DNA from: an uncultured Bacteroides sp.
GTDB lineage: Bacteria > Bacteroidota > Bacteroidia > Bacteroidales > Bacteroidaceae
Reading direction: 5' to 3'
Length of the DNA: 19,163 nucleotides
Assembly (NCBI GenBank): GCA_905197435.1
Contig: CAJJYX010000046.1
Coordinates: 1 to 19,163, forward strand
A program made the translations under genes and the position numbers. Below, one piece after another: positions 1 through 6,935 of this stretch (positions within the stretch are counted from its first letter, which is position 1; every line of letters starts with the position of its first letter). The notes under the pieces are model-generated. The model worked only from the letters and a program-made list of their open reading frames with translations, was not told the DNA's origin and did no database searches.

Positions 1-178
1 TAAGTATATCGATTACAAAGATCCTGAATTCTTGAAGAAATTCTTGAATGAGCAAGGTAAAATCCTTCCGCGTCGTATTACCGGTACTTCTTTGAAGTTC
101 CAACGTCGTGTAGCTCAAGCTGTGAAGAGAGCACGTCACTTGGCGTTGCTGCCTTATGTAACTGACATGATGAAATAA
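1..178 (+). CDS. rpsR: 30S ribosomal protein S18, C-terminal part (5' end outside the window)
   Basis: The reading frame is open from base 2 and ends at the TAA at 176-178, giving 58 residues. The fragment starts [15 protein letters not shown] and carries the S18 core [20 protein letters not shown], followed by HLALLPYV. S18 binds 16S rRNA in the platform of the small ribosomal subunit next to S6. The gene order rpsR-rplI (normally rpsF-rpsR-rplI) is conserved in bacteria and supports the call. Only 15 bases separate its stop from the rplI start, so the two are certainly cotranscribed. The promoter and the first ~30 residues lie outside the window. Confidence 0.96.
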   Translation, partial: KYIDYKDPEFLKKFLNEQGKILPRRITGTSLKFQRRVAQAVKRARHLALLPYVTDMMK

Positions 179-180
179 TA

Positions 181-190
181 GGAGGAGGAA
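181..190 (+). promoter_or_regulatory. Strong Shine-Dalgarno sequence of rplI
   Basis: GGAGGAGGAA ends 3 bases before the ATG at 194. Most other starts in this window have AT-rich leaders without such a purine block, as is usual in Bacteroides, where SD-dependent initiation is weak. An extended SD here fits a highly expressed ribosomal-protein gene or the need for efficient reinitiation after rpsR. Confidence 0.6.
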
Positions 191-193
191 AGT

Positions 194-643
194 ATGGAAA
201 TTATATTGAAAGAAGACATCGTAAACTTGGGTTATAAGAACGACATCGTAACAGTAAAGTCTGGTTACGGTCGTAACTACCTCATCCCGACTGGTAAAGC
301 TGTCATTGCTTCACCGGCTGCAAAGAAAATGTTGGCTGAAGAGTTGAAACAACGCGCTCACAAGTTGGAGAAAATCAAAAAGGATGCTGAAGAACTGGCT
401 GCTAAGCTGGAAGGCGTATCATTGAAGATTGCTACTAAAGTTAGCTCTACCGGTACTATCTTCGGTTCTGTTGGTAGCATCCAGATTGCTGAAGAGTTGG
501 CTAAATTGGGTCACAACATCGATCGTAAGATTATCGTCGTTAAGGATGCTGTGAAAGAAGTTGGTAACTATAAGGCTATCGTTAAATTGCACAAGGAAGT
601 TTCTGTAGAAATTCCTTTTGAAGTTGTTGCTGAAGAAGCATAA
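194..643 (+). CDS. rplI: 50S ribosomal protein L9
   Basis: The 149-residue product is close to the usual ~148 aa of L9. The N-terminal rRNA-binding domain is clear (MEIILKEDIVNLGYKNDIV, then VKSGYGRNYLIPTGKAV). A long charged helix follows (about residues 41-75, rich in K/E/A), then the C-terminal domain (KLEGVSLKIATKVSSTGTIFGSV). L9 sits near the L1 stalk of the large subunit and helps reading-frame fidelity. The ATG at 194 follows a strong SD and gives the canonical N-terminus. The gene is the last of the rpsR-rplI unit, since a terminator hairpin follows the stop within 20 bases. Confidence 0.97.
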   Translation: MEIILKEDIVNLGYKNDIVTVKSGYGRNYLIPTGKAVIASPAAKKMLAEELKQRAHKLEKIKKDAEELAAKLEGVSLKIATKVSSTGTIFGSVGSIQIAEELAKLGHNIDRKIIVVKDAVKEVGNYKAIVKLHKEVSVEIPFEVVAEEA

Positions 644-662
644 ATAAGTACACTATAAATAG

Positions 663-697
663 AAAGCCCGATTTCCTACAAAGAAACCGGGCTTTTT
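663..697 (+). terminator. Rho-independent terminator of the rpsR-rplI operon
   Basis: AAAGCCCG (663-670) and TTTC (672-675) pair with GAAA (683-686) and CGGGCTTT (688-695). There is one internal A/C mismatch and a 7-base loop, and the stem runs into five Ts on the plus strand. It begins 20 bases after the rplI stop. Confidence 0.88.
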
Positions 698-854
698 GTT
701 TGCTTATGTCTGAATCAGGCGGCTATTGTAAAGCCTGTCAATGGCCGATACTGTTTCATCAATTGTTGTATGTGTGTGGGGTGTTGTACGTGTGGCGGGA
801 GTGTTGTGTATAAGAGTTGCCATACACGGGTAAGAAAATTCTGCGAAAAAGCAA

Positions 855-887
855 AAGGGACATAACCCGATTTAGGTTATGTCCCTT
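855..887 (-). terminator. Terminator hairpin of the RRM protein gene
   Basis: A perfect 13-bp stem is formed by AAGGGACATAACC (855-867) and GGTTATGTCCCTT (875-887), with a 7-base loop. Read on the minus strand, the stem is followed by TTTTGCTTTTT, a typical U-rich tail. It starts 25 bases after the RRM stop codon. On the plus strand the tail is poor, so the direction is probably minus. Confidence 0.82.
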
Positions 888-912
888 GCTTTACTGTCAG
901 CGATGTGCGCTA

Positions 913-1158
913 TTAGTTCTTTGGCAATGCTTCTTTAACTACCATCTGGCGACCCACATATTCTGCTCCGTTCAATTCTTTAATAGCGTTCAGAGCTTCT
1001 GATGCCTCTGGCATATCTACGAAAGCAAAACCTTTTGATCTTCTTGTATCACGGTCAACAATCAGCTTCACTGTATCAACTGTTCCATACTCTTCCATTA
1101 CTTGTCTCAAATCTGATTCCTTAACGTTGTAGCTAAGGTTTCCAATGTACATATTCAT
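913..1158 (-). CDS. Single-RRM RNA-binding protein (Bacteroides Rbp type)
   Basis: This is an 81-residue protein made almost entirely of one RNA recognition motif. RNP-2 is MYIGNL at residues 3-8 and RNP-1 is KGFAFVDM at residues 42-49, with the expected spacing. The aromatic residues that stack on RNA bases are present (Y4, F44, F46). The start is placed at the ATG at 1158 (MNMYIGNLSY). The frame is open slightly further to a TTG at 1167, which is less likely. Small one-RRM proteins are abundant in Bacteroidetes, which lack a typical Hfq. One of them, RbpB of B. thetaiotaomicron, has been linked to control of polysaccharide-utilisation genes. The protein should be cytoplasmic and bind single-stranded RNA; its targets cannot be read from the sequence. 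Confidence 0.93.
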   Translation of the reverse strand: MNMYIGNLSYNVKESDLRQVMEEYGTVDTVKLIVDRDTRRSKGFAFVDMPEASEALNAIKELNGAEYVGRQMVVKEALPKN

Positions 1159-1431
1159 AAAATACAAAAATAAAAAATTAATAATTCAATAAAGGAATCT
1201 TAGGAAGTTGTAGTCAGAAATGAAAATTCTCAATGTGGTTAATCGAGGAGAGACATAGTGAAAAGCAGATCGTAATAAACCTCTTATTGTTTTGTTGATG
1301 CAAAGTAACGGCTTTTATTTGGTATAAGCACTATGCCTTACTATTTATTTGCCATATAATACCTTTTTTTGTGGAAAAAGACCAAGACTTAACAATTGGG
1401 AAGGGAAAAGAGGAAAGAATGGGATATAAAA
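1159..1431. other. Long AT-rich upstream region / leader of the RRM gene
   Basis: About 270 bases separate the RRM start from the terminator of the neighbouring minus-strand gene, and no convincing ORF is present. On the minus strand a TTACTTTGC sequence at about 1298-1306 resembles the Bacteroides -7 box TAnnTTTG with one mismatch. If used, it would give a leader of roughly 135 nt. The last ~40 bases before the ATG are almost pure A/T. No clear hairpin or riboswitch is visible. Confidence 0.35.
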
Positions 1432-1466
1432 AAAGTCTGGTGTGTCTTTTATACACGTCAGACTTT
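1432..1466 (-). terminator. Terminator of the Ala-rich lipoprotein gene
   Basis: AAAGTCTG (1432-1439) pairs with CAGACTTT (1459-1466), with a further GTGT/ACAC pairing inside. On the minus strand the stem ends in a run of about seven Ts (the A run at 1428-1434 on plus). It lies 28 bases after the stop codon of the lipoprotein gene. Confidence 0.85.
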
Positions 1467-1493
1467 CAATTCTCTCGAGTTGTTGTACTGAAA

Positions 1494-1700
1494 TTATTCA
1501 GCTACAACAGCTGCGCTATCTGCTGCTACAGTATCAGCTACTGATGCTGCTGCTTCAGCTGCTGCTGCTTCTACAGCTGCGATTGAATCAGCGATACGGA
1601 TAGAATCTGCAGCTGCTTGTTCAGCGTTAGCTGCTTTGTTGCCACAAGATGCGAAAGATACTGCTACGATAGCTGCAGCCATCAAAACTAATTTTTTCAT
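1494..1700 (-). CDS. Small Ala-rich lipoprotein
   Basis: The 68-aa product has a lipoprotein signal peptide: MKK, a hydrophobic stretch, then lipobox F-A-S-C with Cys19 as the predicted lipidated residue. The mature ~50 residues are almost all Ala, Ser, Asp, Glu and Val. Related short blocks recur (AADSI, ADSIAA, ADTVAADSAA) and predict a continuous helix. It has its own promoter and terminator, so it is monocistronic. Function is unknown. Short helical lipoproteins of this size include envelope proteins such as Lpp, but the C-terminal Lys used by Lpp for peptidoglycan linkage is absent. The GCT/GCA repeats at about 1546-1581 make the DNA low in complexity. Confidence 0.85.
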   Translation of the reverse strand: MKKLVLMAAAIVAVSFASCGNKAANAEQAAADSIRIADSIAAVEAAAAEAAASVADTVAADSAAVVAE

Positions 1701-1751
1701 TTCTTTTTACTTTTAAAACGTAATACAATCAATTGCTTTATTAAAACGTTG

Positions 1752-1759
1752 CAAAGGTA
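1752..1759 (-). promoter_or_regulatory. Bacteroides -7 promoter box of the Ala-rich lipoprotein gene
   Basis: On the minus strand the sequence reads TACCTTTGC, an exact match to TAnnTTTG, about 52 bases before the ATG at 1700. A good -33 TTTG is not seen. Long A-tracts on the minus strand at 1794-1814 lie about 50-70 bases upstream of the expected start of transcription and could act as an UP-like element. Confidence 0.6.
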
Positions 1760-1858
1760 TGTACTTTTTGAATATGTTGTTCTCGAAACCCCAACTTTTT
1801 TTATATTTTTTTTTGAGCTTCGGCTGTTTTGAGACCTATTTGCATGTTTTACAACATG

Positions 1859-3532
1859 TTATTCCTCAGCTATACTGTTGTATAGGTATCTTTTGATACT
1901 TCTTTTGGGTGTTTTCTCAAATTCGGTTGGATATAGTTGGATTTGGCTTACTTTTTCATAGGAAGCCACGCTATTATTCAGATTTTTGAGATTCTCATCC
2001 ATAATAGTCTTGAGGTTGTCCGGCTGGTTCAACCCTAAGGAGTCTAAGGCCTCATAGTCGGCATAGACCAAGGCTACCAGTCTCTTGTTCCGTTCAATGA
2101 CAAGACTTTCCAAGACGAAAGGCATATTGTTGAGCCGTGCTTCTATCTCTTCGGGGAAAATATTCTGTCCGCTGGAACTGAGAATCATGGTCTTGCTGCG
2201 CCCGCGGATGTATAGGTTGTTTTTGTCGTCCAGCATGCCCAAATCGCCGGTGCGAAGCCATCCGTCTTCGGTGAAGACTTCCTTGGTGGCTTCGGGATTT
2301 TTATAATAGCCGGTCATCACGTTCTCGCCACGTACTTGTATTTCGCCGAGCTTGTCGTCCGGGTTTTCCTTGCAGATACGGGCTTCCATGATGTCGAGTA
2401 CCCGTCCGGAAGAAGTCGGGACGAATTCATTCCAGGGAGCATAGCTGATGAGAGGAGCACATTCGGTCATACCGTAGCCGATGGTGAAGGGGAACTTGAT
2501 GCGGTGGAAGAACTCTTCCACTTCCGGATTCATGGCTGCACCTCCTATGATAACCTCCTTGAAACGTCCTCCCAGTGCATCGACCAGCTTCTTGCGGATT
2601 TGTCCGTATATCTGTCCATCGAGTAGAGGGATGCTGAGTGCCCATTTCATGGCCTTTTTGTTGATGATGGGCTGGATTACATTCTTGTATATCTTTTCAA
2701 TGACAAGGGGGACGGTAATAATAAGATTGGGTTTCACTTCCTCGAAAGCTTTCATCAGGATTTTTGGGGAAGGAACTTTCCCTAATAATGTAACGTGCGT
2801 GCCGACGGCAGTGGCGGTGAGAAAGTCGAATGCACAGCCGTATGCATGTGCCAAGGGCAGGAATGACAACACTTTATCCCCTTTTTTCAGCAGTTCGGTA
2901 CGTATGCCGAAAGTGACGTTGCCGGCCAGGTTGTTTCCCGTCAGCATGACGCCCTTGCTGAAGCCGGTAGTTCCCGAGGTATAGTTCAGTAACATGACTT
3001 TGTCATTGGAGAGGTCCGTATAAACGATGTTTTCTTTGCGGAAACCGTTCGGGTATTTTCTCTCCATTTCACTGTTCAGTTGTTTGAGGAAGCGTTGGAT
3101 GGTTTCTCCGTCCCGTTGGTACAGGCAGCGGAAGTCGCTCAATGAGAACACACCGCGAAGTCCGGTGAGGCGTTCTTCTTCCAGATGTTCCCAAATGGCA
3201 TCACTGGTAAAGAGGAACGTTGATTCGGAGTGGTTTACGATATGATGTACATCATTGGGGTTGAAATCTTGCAGAATGGGGACTACGATACCGCCATAGG
3301 TAATGGTGGCCATGTAGGCGATGCACCAGCGGGCATTGTTCTTGCCGATGATGGCTATTTTGTCACCGCGGCGCAGTTGGCAGTGCTTGAAGAGCAGGTG
3401 CAGCTTGGCTATTTCTTGTGCCACTTCACCATACGTATAACTTTCGTCTTCTCCATAGTCGGTATAGCAGGGGAGGTCCCAATTCTCACGGAAACTATGT
3501 TCGTATAACTTGATAAAATTTTCTTGTATCAT
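1859..3532 (-). CDS. Long-chain fatty-acid-CoA ligase (AMP-binding family)
   Basis: This 557-aa member of the ANL adenylating superfamily most resembles bacterial long-chain acyl-CoA synthetases. It activates a fatty acid with ATP and transfers it to CoA, probably at the inner face of the cytoplasmic membrane. The A3 phosphate loop is YTSGTTGFSKGV (residues 184-195), the A5 motif is GYGMTE (352-357), the A7 motif is TGD (428-430), and RGRSK (443-447) follows. Near the C-terminus, TPKRSIKRYL (541-550) sits where the A10 lysine is expected. In a by-eye alignment with TPTxKxKR of other long-chain enzymes that position appears to be Ser545, with K543 and K547 nearby. The start at 3532 is supported by a -7 box just upstream. 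An acyl-ACP or other acyl substrate cannot be excluded. Confidence 0.92.
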   Translation of the reverse strand: MIQENFIKLYEHSFRENWDLPCYTDYGEDESYTYGEVAQEIAKLHLLFKHCQLRRGDKIAIIGKNNARWCIAYMATITYGGIVVPILQDFNPNDVHHIVNHSESTFLFTSDAIWEHLEEERLTGLRGVFSLSDFRCLYQRDGETIQRFLKQLNSEMERKYPNGFRKENIVYTDLSNDKVMLLNYTSGTTGFSKGVMLTGNNLAGNVTFGIRTELLKKGDKVLSFLPLAHAYGCAFDFLTATAVGTHVTLLGKVPSPKILMKAFEEVKPNLIITVPLVIEKIYKNVIQPIINKKAMKWALSIPLLDGQIYGQIRKKLVDALGGRFKEVIIGGAAMNPEVEEFFHRIKFPFTIGYGMTECAPLISYAPWNEFVPTSSGRVLDIMEARICKENPDDKLGEIQVRGENVMTGYYKNPEATKEVFTEDGWLRTGDLGMLDDKNNLYIRGRSKTMILSSSGQNIFPEEIEARLNNMPFVLESLVIERNKRLVALVYADYEALDSLGLNQPDNLKTIMDENLKNLNNSVASYEKVSQIQLYPTEFEKTPKRSIKRYLYNSIAEE

Positions 3533-3555
3533 TGCACAAATATTAGTTGAGTGTG

Positions 3556-3563
3556 CAAAAGTA
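3556..3563 (-). promoter_or_regulatory. Promoter -7 box of the acyl-CoA ligase gene
   Basis: The minus strand reads TACTTTTGC, matching TAnnTTTG, 23 bases upstream of the ATG at 3532. The leader would be only about 17 nt. No TTTG is found at the -33 position. Confidence 0.55.
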
Positions 3564-3585
3564 GGAAAAATAGATTAATAATGTA

Positions 3586-3593
3586 TATATTTG
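3586..3593 (+). promoter_or_regulatory. Promoter -7 box of the mtaB operon
   Basis: TATATTTG on the plus strand matches TAnnTTTG and places transcription start at about 3600, some 18 bases before the ATG at 3618. It lies back to back with the minus-strand box at 3556-3563, 22 bp apart. It overlaps the TTG at 3591 and therefore argues against that codon as the mtaB start. Confidence 0.55.
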
Positions 3594-3617
3594 CAGCATA
3601 AATGTGTTTATAAGCTC

Positions 3618-4934
3618 ATGATAGATACCAATATATTTCAAGATAAGACGGCGGTTTACTATACGTTGGGGTGCAAACTGAACTTCTCGGAGACCTCTAC
3701 TATCGGTAAAATTTTGCGGGAAGCGGGCGTACGTACGGCGCGCAAGGGCGAGAAAGCGGATATTTGTGTGGTGAATACTTGTTCGGTGACCGAAGTGGCG
3801 GACAAGAAGTGTCGTCAGGCTATCCACCGACTGGTCAAACAACATCCGGGTGCGTTTGTCGTGGTGACCGGTTGCTATGCCCAGTTGAAACCGGAGACGG
3901 TGGCGAAGATAGAAGGTGTGGACATCGTGCTGGGAGCCGAGCAGAAAAAAGACCTCCTCCGGTACTTGGGCAGTCTGCAAAAGCATGAAACCGGCGAGGC
4001 CTATACTTCCGCTTTGAAGGATATACGTTCGTTTGCCCCTTCATGTTCGCGTGGCGACCGGACCCGCTTCTTCCTGAAAGTGCAGGACGGTTGCGATTAT
4101 TATTGTTCCTATTGTACCATTCCCTTTGCCCGTGGACGCAGCCGCAACGGCAGCATTGCTTCCATGGTGGAACAGGCCCGTCAGGCGGCTGCCGAAGGTG
4201 GAAAGGAGATTGTATTGACCGGCGTCAATATCGGAGACTTCGGCAAGTCTACCGGTGAGACTTTTTTCGACCTGGTGAAAGCGCTGGACGAGGTGGAAGG
4301 TATTGAGCGTTACCGCATATCCTCCATCGAACCGAATCTGCTGACGGATGAAATCATAGAATACGTGTCCCACTCCCGGCGTTTCATGCCTCATTTCCAT
4401 ATACCGCTCCAATCGGGCAGCGACGAGGTGCTGAAGCTGATGCGTCGCCGTTACGACACAGCCTTGTTTGCCTCGAAGATAAAGAAGATAAAGACAGTGA
4501 TGCCCGACTCCTTCATAGGGGTAGATGTGATTGTGGGCACCCGCGGAGAAACGGAGGAATACTTCGGGCAGGCATACGAGTTCATCAGAAGTCTGGATGT
4601 GACCCAGCTTCATGTGTTCAGCTATTCGGAGCGTCCCGGTACACAGGCCTTGAAGATAGACCACGTGGTGGCACCCGAAGAAAAGCATCGCAGGAGCCAG
4701 TGGCTGCTGGAACTTTCGGACGAAAAGACACGTGCTTTCTATGCACGCCATATCGGGCAGACGATGCCGGTACTGTTGGAACGTCCCAAACCCGGACTGC
4801 CGATGCACGGCTTCACTCCCAATTACATCCGCGTGGAAGTCCCTCATGATGCCGCATTGGATAACCGGCTCGTGTCTGTGCGTCTGGGCGACTTCAATGC
4901 CGACGGCACTGCACTCTTGGGAACAATGGAATGA
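3618..4934 (+). CDS. mtaB: tRNA (N6-threonylcarbamoyladenosine(37)-C2)-methylthiotransferase MtaB
   Basis: A radical-SAM methylthiotransferase of 438 aa from the ATG at 3618, it adds a methylthio group to t6A37 of ANN-reading tRNAs. The N-terminal MTTase domain shows TLGCKLN (Cys19), VVNTCSV (Cys55) and VVTGCYAQ (Cys86), the ligands of the auxiliary [4Fe-4S] cluster. The radical-SAM motif C-x3-C-x2-C is in DGCDYYCSYC at Cys159, Cys163 and Cys166, followed by TIPFARGRSR. The C-terminal part (about 370-438) fits a TRAM-like RNA-binding domain. The motif TLGCKLN and the short N-terminus favour MtaB over MiaB or RimO. It is the first gene of a plus-strand operon; lpxL-like follows after 53 bases. 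Confidence 0.94.
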   Translation: MIDTNIFQDKTAVYYTLGCKLNFSETSTIGKILREAGVRTARKGEKADICVVNTCSVTEVADKKCRQAIHRLVKQHPGAFVVVTGCYAQLKPETVAKIEGVDIVLGAEQKKDLLRYLGSLQKHETGEAYTSALKDIRSFAPSCSRGDRTRFFLKVQDGCDYYCSYCTIPFARGRSRNGSIASMVEQARQAAAEGGKEIVLTGVNIGDFGKSTGETFFDLVKALDEVEGIERYRISSIEPNLLTDEIIEYVSHSRRFMPHFHIPLQSGSDEVLKLMRRRYDTALFASKIKKIKTVMPDSFIGVDVIVGTRGETEEYFGQAYEFIRSLDVTQLHVFSYSERPGTQALKIDHVVAPEEKHRRSQWLLELSDEKTRAFYARHIGQTMPVLLERPKPGLPMHGFTPNYIRVEVPHDAALDNRLVSVRLGDFNADGTALLGTME

Positions 4935-4987
4935 AGAATGCCATCTTTACAACAAATAACTTATAACTCATAACCCTTACTGACAAA

Positions 4988-5887
4988 GTGAAATCAAAAA
5001 TCGTCTATTGGCTGACTTATGCCGGCATGTGGCTTGTGGCGCTTCTGCCTTTCCGGGCGCTTTATGTGTTGTCCGACGGGCTGTACTTCCTGATGCGCCA
5101 CATTGTGCATTACCGGAAGAAAGTGGTTCGTCGTAATCTTCGCAATTCTTTTCCGGAGAAGTCCGAAACCGAGTTGATGGAGATAGAGCGTAAGTTCTAC
5201 CATTATATCTGCGACTATATGCTGGAAGAGGTGAAGATGCTGCGCATGTCTTTCCGGGAGCTTTGCCGTCGGATGGAGTATGATAATAAGGAAGAATACC
5301 TTGCCATGATAGAGAAGCATGGAGGCATTGTGCTGCTGATTCCCCACTATGCCAATTTTGAGTGGATTACGGGGATGAGTTCCATCATGCGTCCGGGCGA
5401 CATACCGGTGCAGGTGTACAAGCCGCTTAGCAATAAGTATCTGGACGAGATGTTCAAACATATCCGCGCCCGTTTCGGAGGGTACAACGTGGCGAAGCAT
5501 TCCACGGCACGCGAAGTGATAAAACTTCATCGCGAAGGCAAGCGGATAGCTATCGGCCTGATTACCGACCAGTCGCCCAACCACAGCGAGGCGCATTATT
5601 GGACCACTTTCTTGAATCAGGACACTGTATTCATGGACGGTGCCGAGCGCATTGCCAAGCTGATGGACTTTCCCGTCTTCTACTGCGAACTGGAGCGTAC
5701 GTCCAGGGGATATTGCAAAGTACTCTTCGACTTGGTTACCGAAACTCCCAGGCAGACGGCGGATGGTGAGATAACCGAATGCTTCGCCCGCCGTCTGGAG
5801 CAGACCATCCGTCGTGAACCAGCTTATTGGTTCTGGTCTCATAAGCGTTGGAAAAATAAACGAAAAGAACCTGTACAACATGGATAA
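4988..5887 (+). CDS. Lysophospholipid / lipid A acyltransferase (LpxL-HtrB family)
   Basis: The 299-aa protein starts at a GTG at 4988 (MKSKIVYWLTYAG). A hydrophobic N-terminal anchor covers about residues 5-22. The family's catalytic HX4D/E motif is PHYANFEW, with His120 and Glu125. A later conserved ITDQSPN (D194, Q195) and a C-terminal PAYWFWSHKRWK (the typical PexYxWxHrRwk-like end) complete the LpxL/HtrB signature. These enzymes transfer a secondary acyl chain to lipid A, or to another glycolipid or lysolipid, on the cytoplasmic face of the inner membrane. In Bacteroides the exact acceptor cannot be set from sequence alone. Its last 8 bases overlap the start of the glycosyltransferase, which indicates translational coupling. 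Confidence 0.92.
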   Translation: MKSKIVYWLTYAGMWLVALLPFRALYVLSDGLYFLMRHIVHYRKKVVRRNLRNSFPEKSETELMEIERKFYHYICDYMLEEVKMLRMSFRELCRRMEYDNKEEYLAMIEKHGGIVLLIPHYANFEWITGMSSIMRPGDIPVQVYKPLSNKYLDEMFKHIRARFGGYNVAKHSTAREVIKLHREGKRIAIGLITDQSPNHSEAHYWTTFLNQDTVFMDGAERIAKLMDFPVFYCELERTSRGYCKVLFDLVTETPRQTADGEITECFARRLEQTIRREPAYWFWSHKRWKNKRKEPVQHG

Positions 5888-6896
5888 GATTGCTGTTGTC
5901 ATATTGAATTGGAACGGATGCGACATGCTCCGTTCTTTCCTTCCCTCTGTCGTGCGTTTTTCGGAGGCGGACGGTGCTGTGGTGTATGTGGCCGATAATG
6001 GCTCTACGGATGCTTCCGTGGCGATGCTCCGTCGCGAGTTTCCTTCTGTGCGTTTGATTCTGCTGGAAGAGAACCACGGTTTTGCCGATGGATACAACCT
6101 GGCACTGAAGCAGGTGGAGGCGGAATATGCAGTGCTGCTCAACTCCGATGTAGAGGTCACCGAACATTGGCTTGTCCCATTGGCGGAGTATATGGATGCT
6201 CATCCGGAGACGGCTGCCTGCCAGCCGAAGATACGCAGTTGGCATGACAAGGAGCGGTTTGAATACGCCGGAGCTGCAGGCGGTTTCATCGACCATTACG
6301 GCTATCCTTTCTGCCGTGGCCGCATCATGGGTGTGGTAGAGGCGGACAGGGGACAATACGATACGGTGATACCCATCTTCTGGGCTACGGGAGCGGCTCT
6401 GTTCATCCGGCAGAAAGATTACAGGGAAGCGGGTGGGCTGGACGGACGCTTTTTTGCCCACATGGAGGAGATAGATTTGTGCTGGCGGCTTCGTGCCCGC
6501 GGCAGGCAGTTGGCGTGTGTACCGCAAAGCGTGGTGTTCCATGTGGGAGGGGCTACTTTGAAGAAGGAGAATCCGCGCAAGACTTTCCTCAATTTCCGCA
6601 ATAACCTTATCATGCTTTATAAGAATCTGCCGCAGGAAGATTTGGCTTCCGTGATGCGTGTGCGTGCGGTGCTCGACTATGTGGCGGCTTTCAGTTTCAT
6701 GCTGAAAGGACAGTTACCCAATGCTTTGGCCATATTCCGTGCACGTCGTGCATACGGTTCTCTCCGCGCATCATTTACGGCATCCCGCAAAGAGAATTTG
6801 GAAAAAACTACGCTTGCCGTCATACCGGAACGGGCAAAAAGCAGTATCTTGGCACAGTTTTATCTACATGGAAAGAAATTCTTTTCCCAATTGTAG
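5880..6896 (+). CDS. Family 2 glycosyltransferase (rhamnosyltransferase-like)
   Basis: The product is 338 aa from the ATG at 5880 (MDKIAVVILNWNG), the canonical GT2 N-terminus. The frame is open upstream to 5814, but that region is inside lpxL. GT-A fold motifs are the nucleotide-binding ADNGSTD (38-44) and the DxD-like LLNSDVEV (87-93). The likely catalytic acidic region is HMEEIDLCWR (194-203), as in WbbL-like rhamnosyltransferases. No multiple membrane segments are seen, so the enzyme is likely cytoplasmic or peripheral. It probably adds a sugar to a lipid-linked acceptor for a surface glycan. Its overlap with the acyltransferase hints at a shared role in envelope glycolipid synthesis; donor and acceptor are unknown. 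Confidence 0.9.
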   Translation: MDKIAVVILNWNGCDMLRSFLPSVVRFSEADGAVVYVADNGSTDASVAMLRREFPSVRLILLEENHGFADGYNLALKQVEAEYAVLLNSDVEVTEHWLVPLAEYMDAHPETAACQPKIRSWHDKERFEYAGAAGGFIDHYGYPFCRGRIMGVVEADRGQYDTVIPIFWATGAALFIRQKDYREAGGLDGRFFAHMEEIDLCWRLRARGRQLACVPQSVVFHVGGATLKKENPRKTFLNFRNNLIMLYKNLPQEDLASVMRVRAVLDYVAAFSFMLKGQLPNALAIFRARRAYGSLRASFTASRKENLEKTTLAVIPERAKSSILAQFYLHGKKFFSQL

Positions 6897-6935
6897 ACTT
6901 TTATAATTGTTCAATCTGTTTAAAGGTTTTAGATT

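Noticed and set aside
1165..1172. A TAnnTTTG match (TATTTTTG) on the minus strand just upstream of the RRM start
   Set aside because: It would begin transcription at about the start codon. In such an A/T-rich stretch the match is likely accidental.
4041..4847. A 268-codon minus-strand frame inside mtaB
   Set aside because: Antisense shadow of the radical-SAM and TRAM-like region; no promoter or start context.
4994..6160. A 388-codon minus-strand frame across lpxL and the GT2 gene
   Set aside because: Both plus-strand genes carry full family motifs and overlap naturally; the antisense frame shows no recognisable domain.
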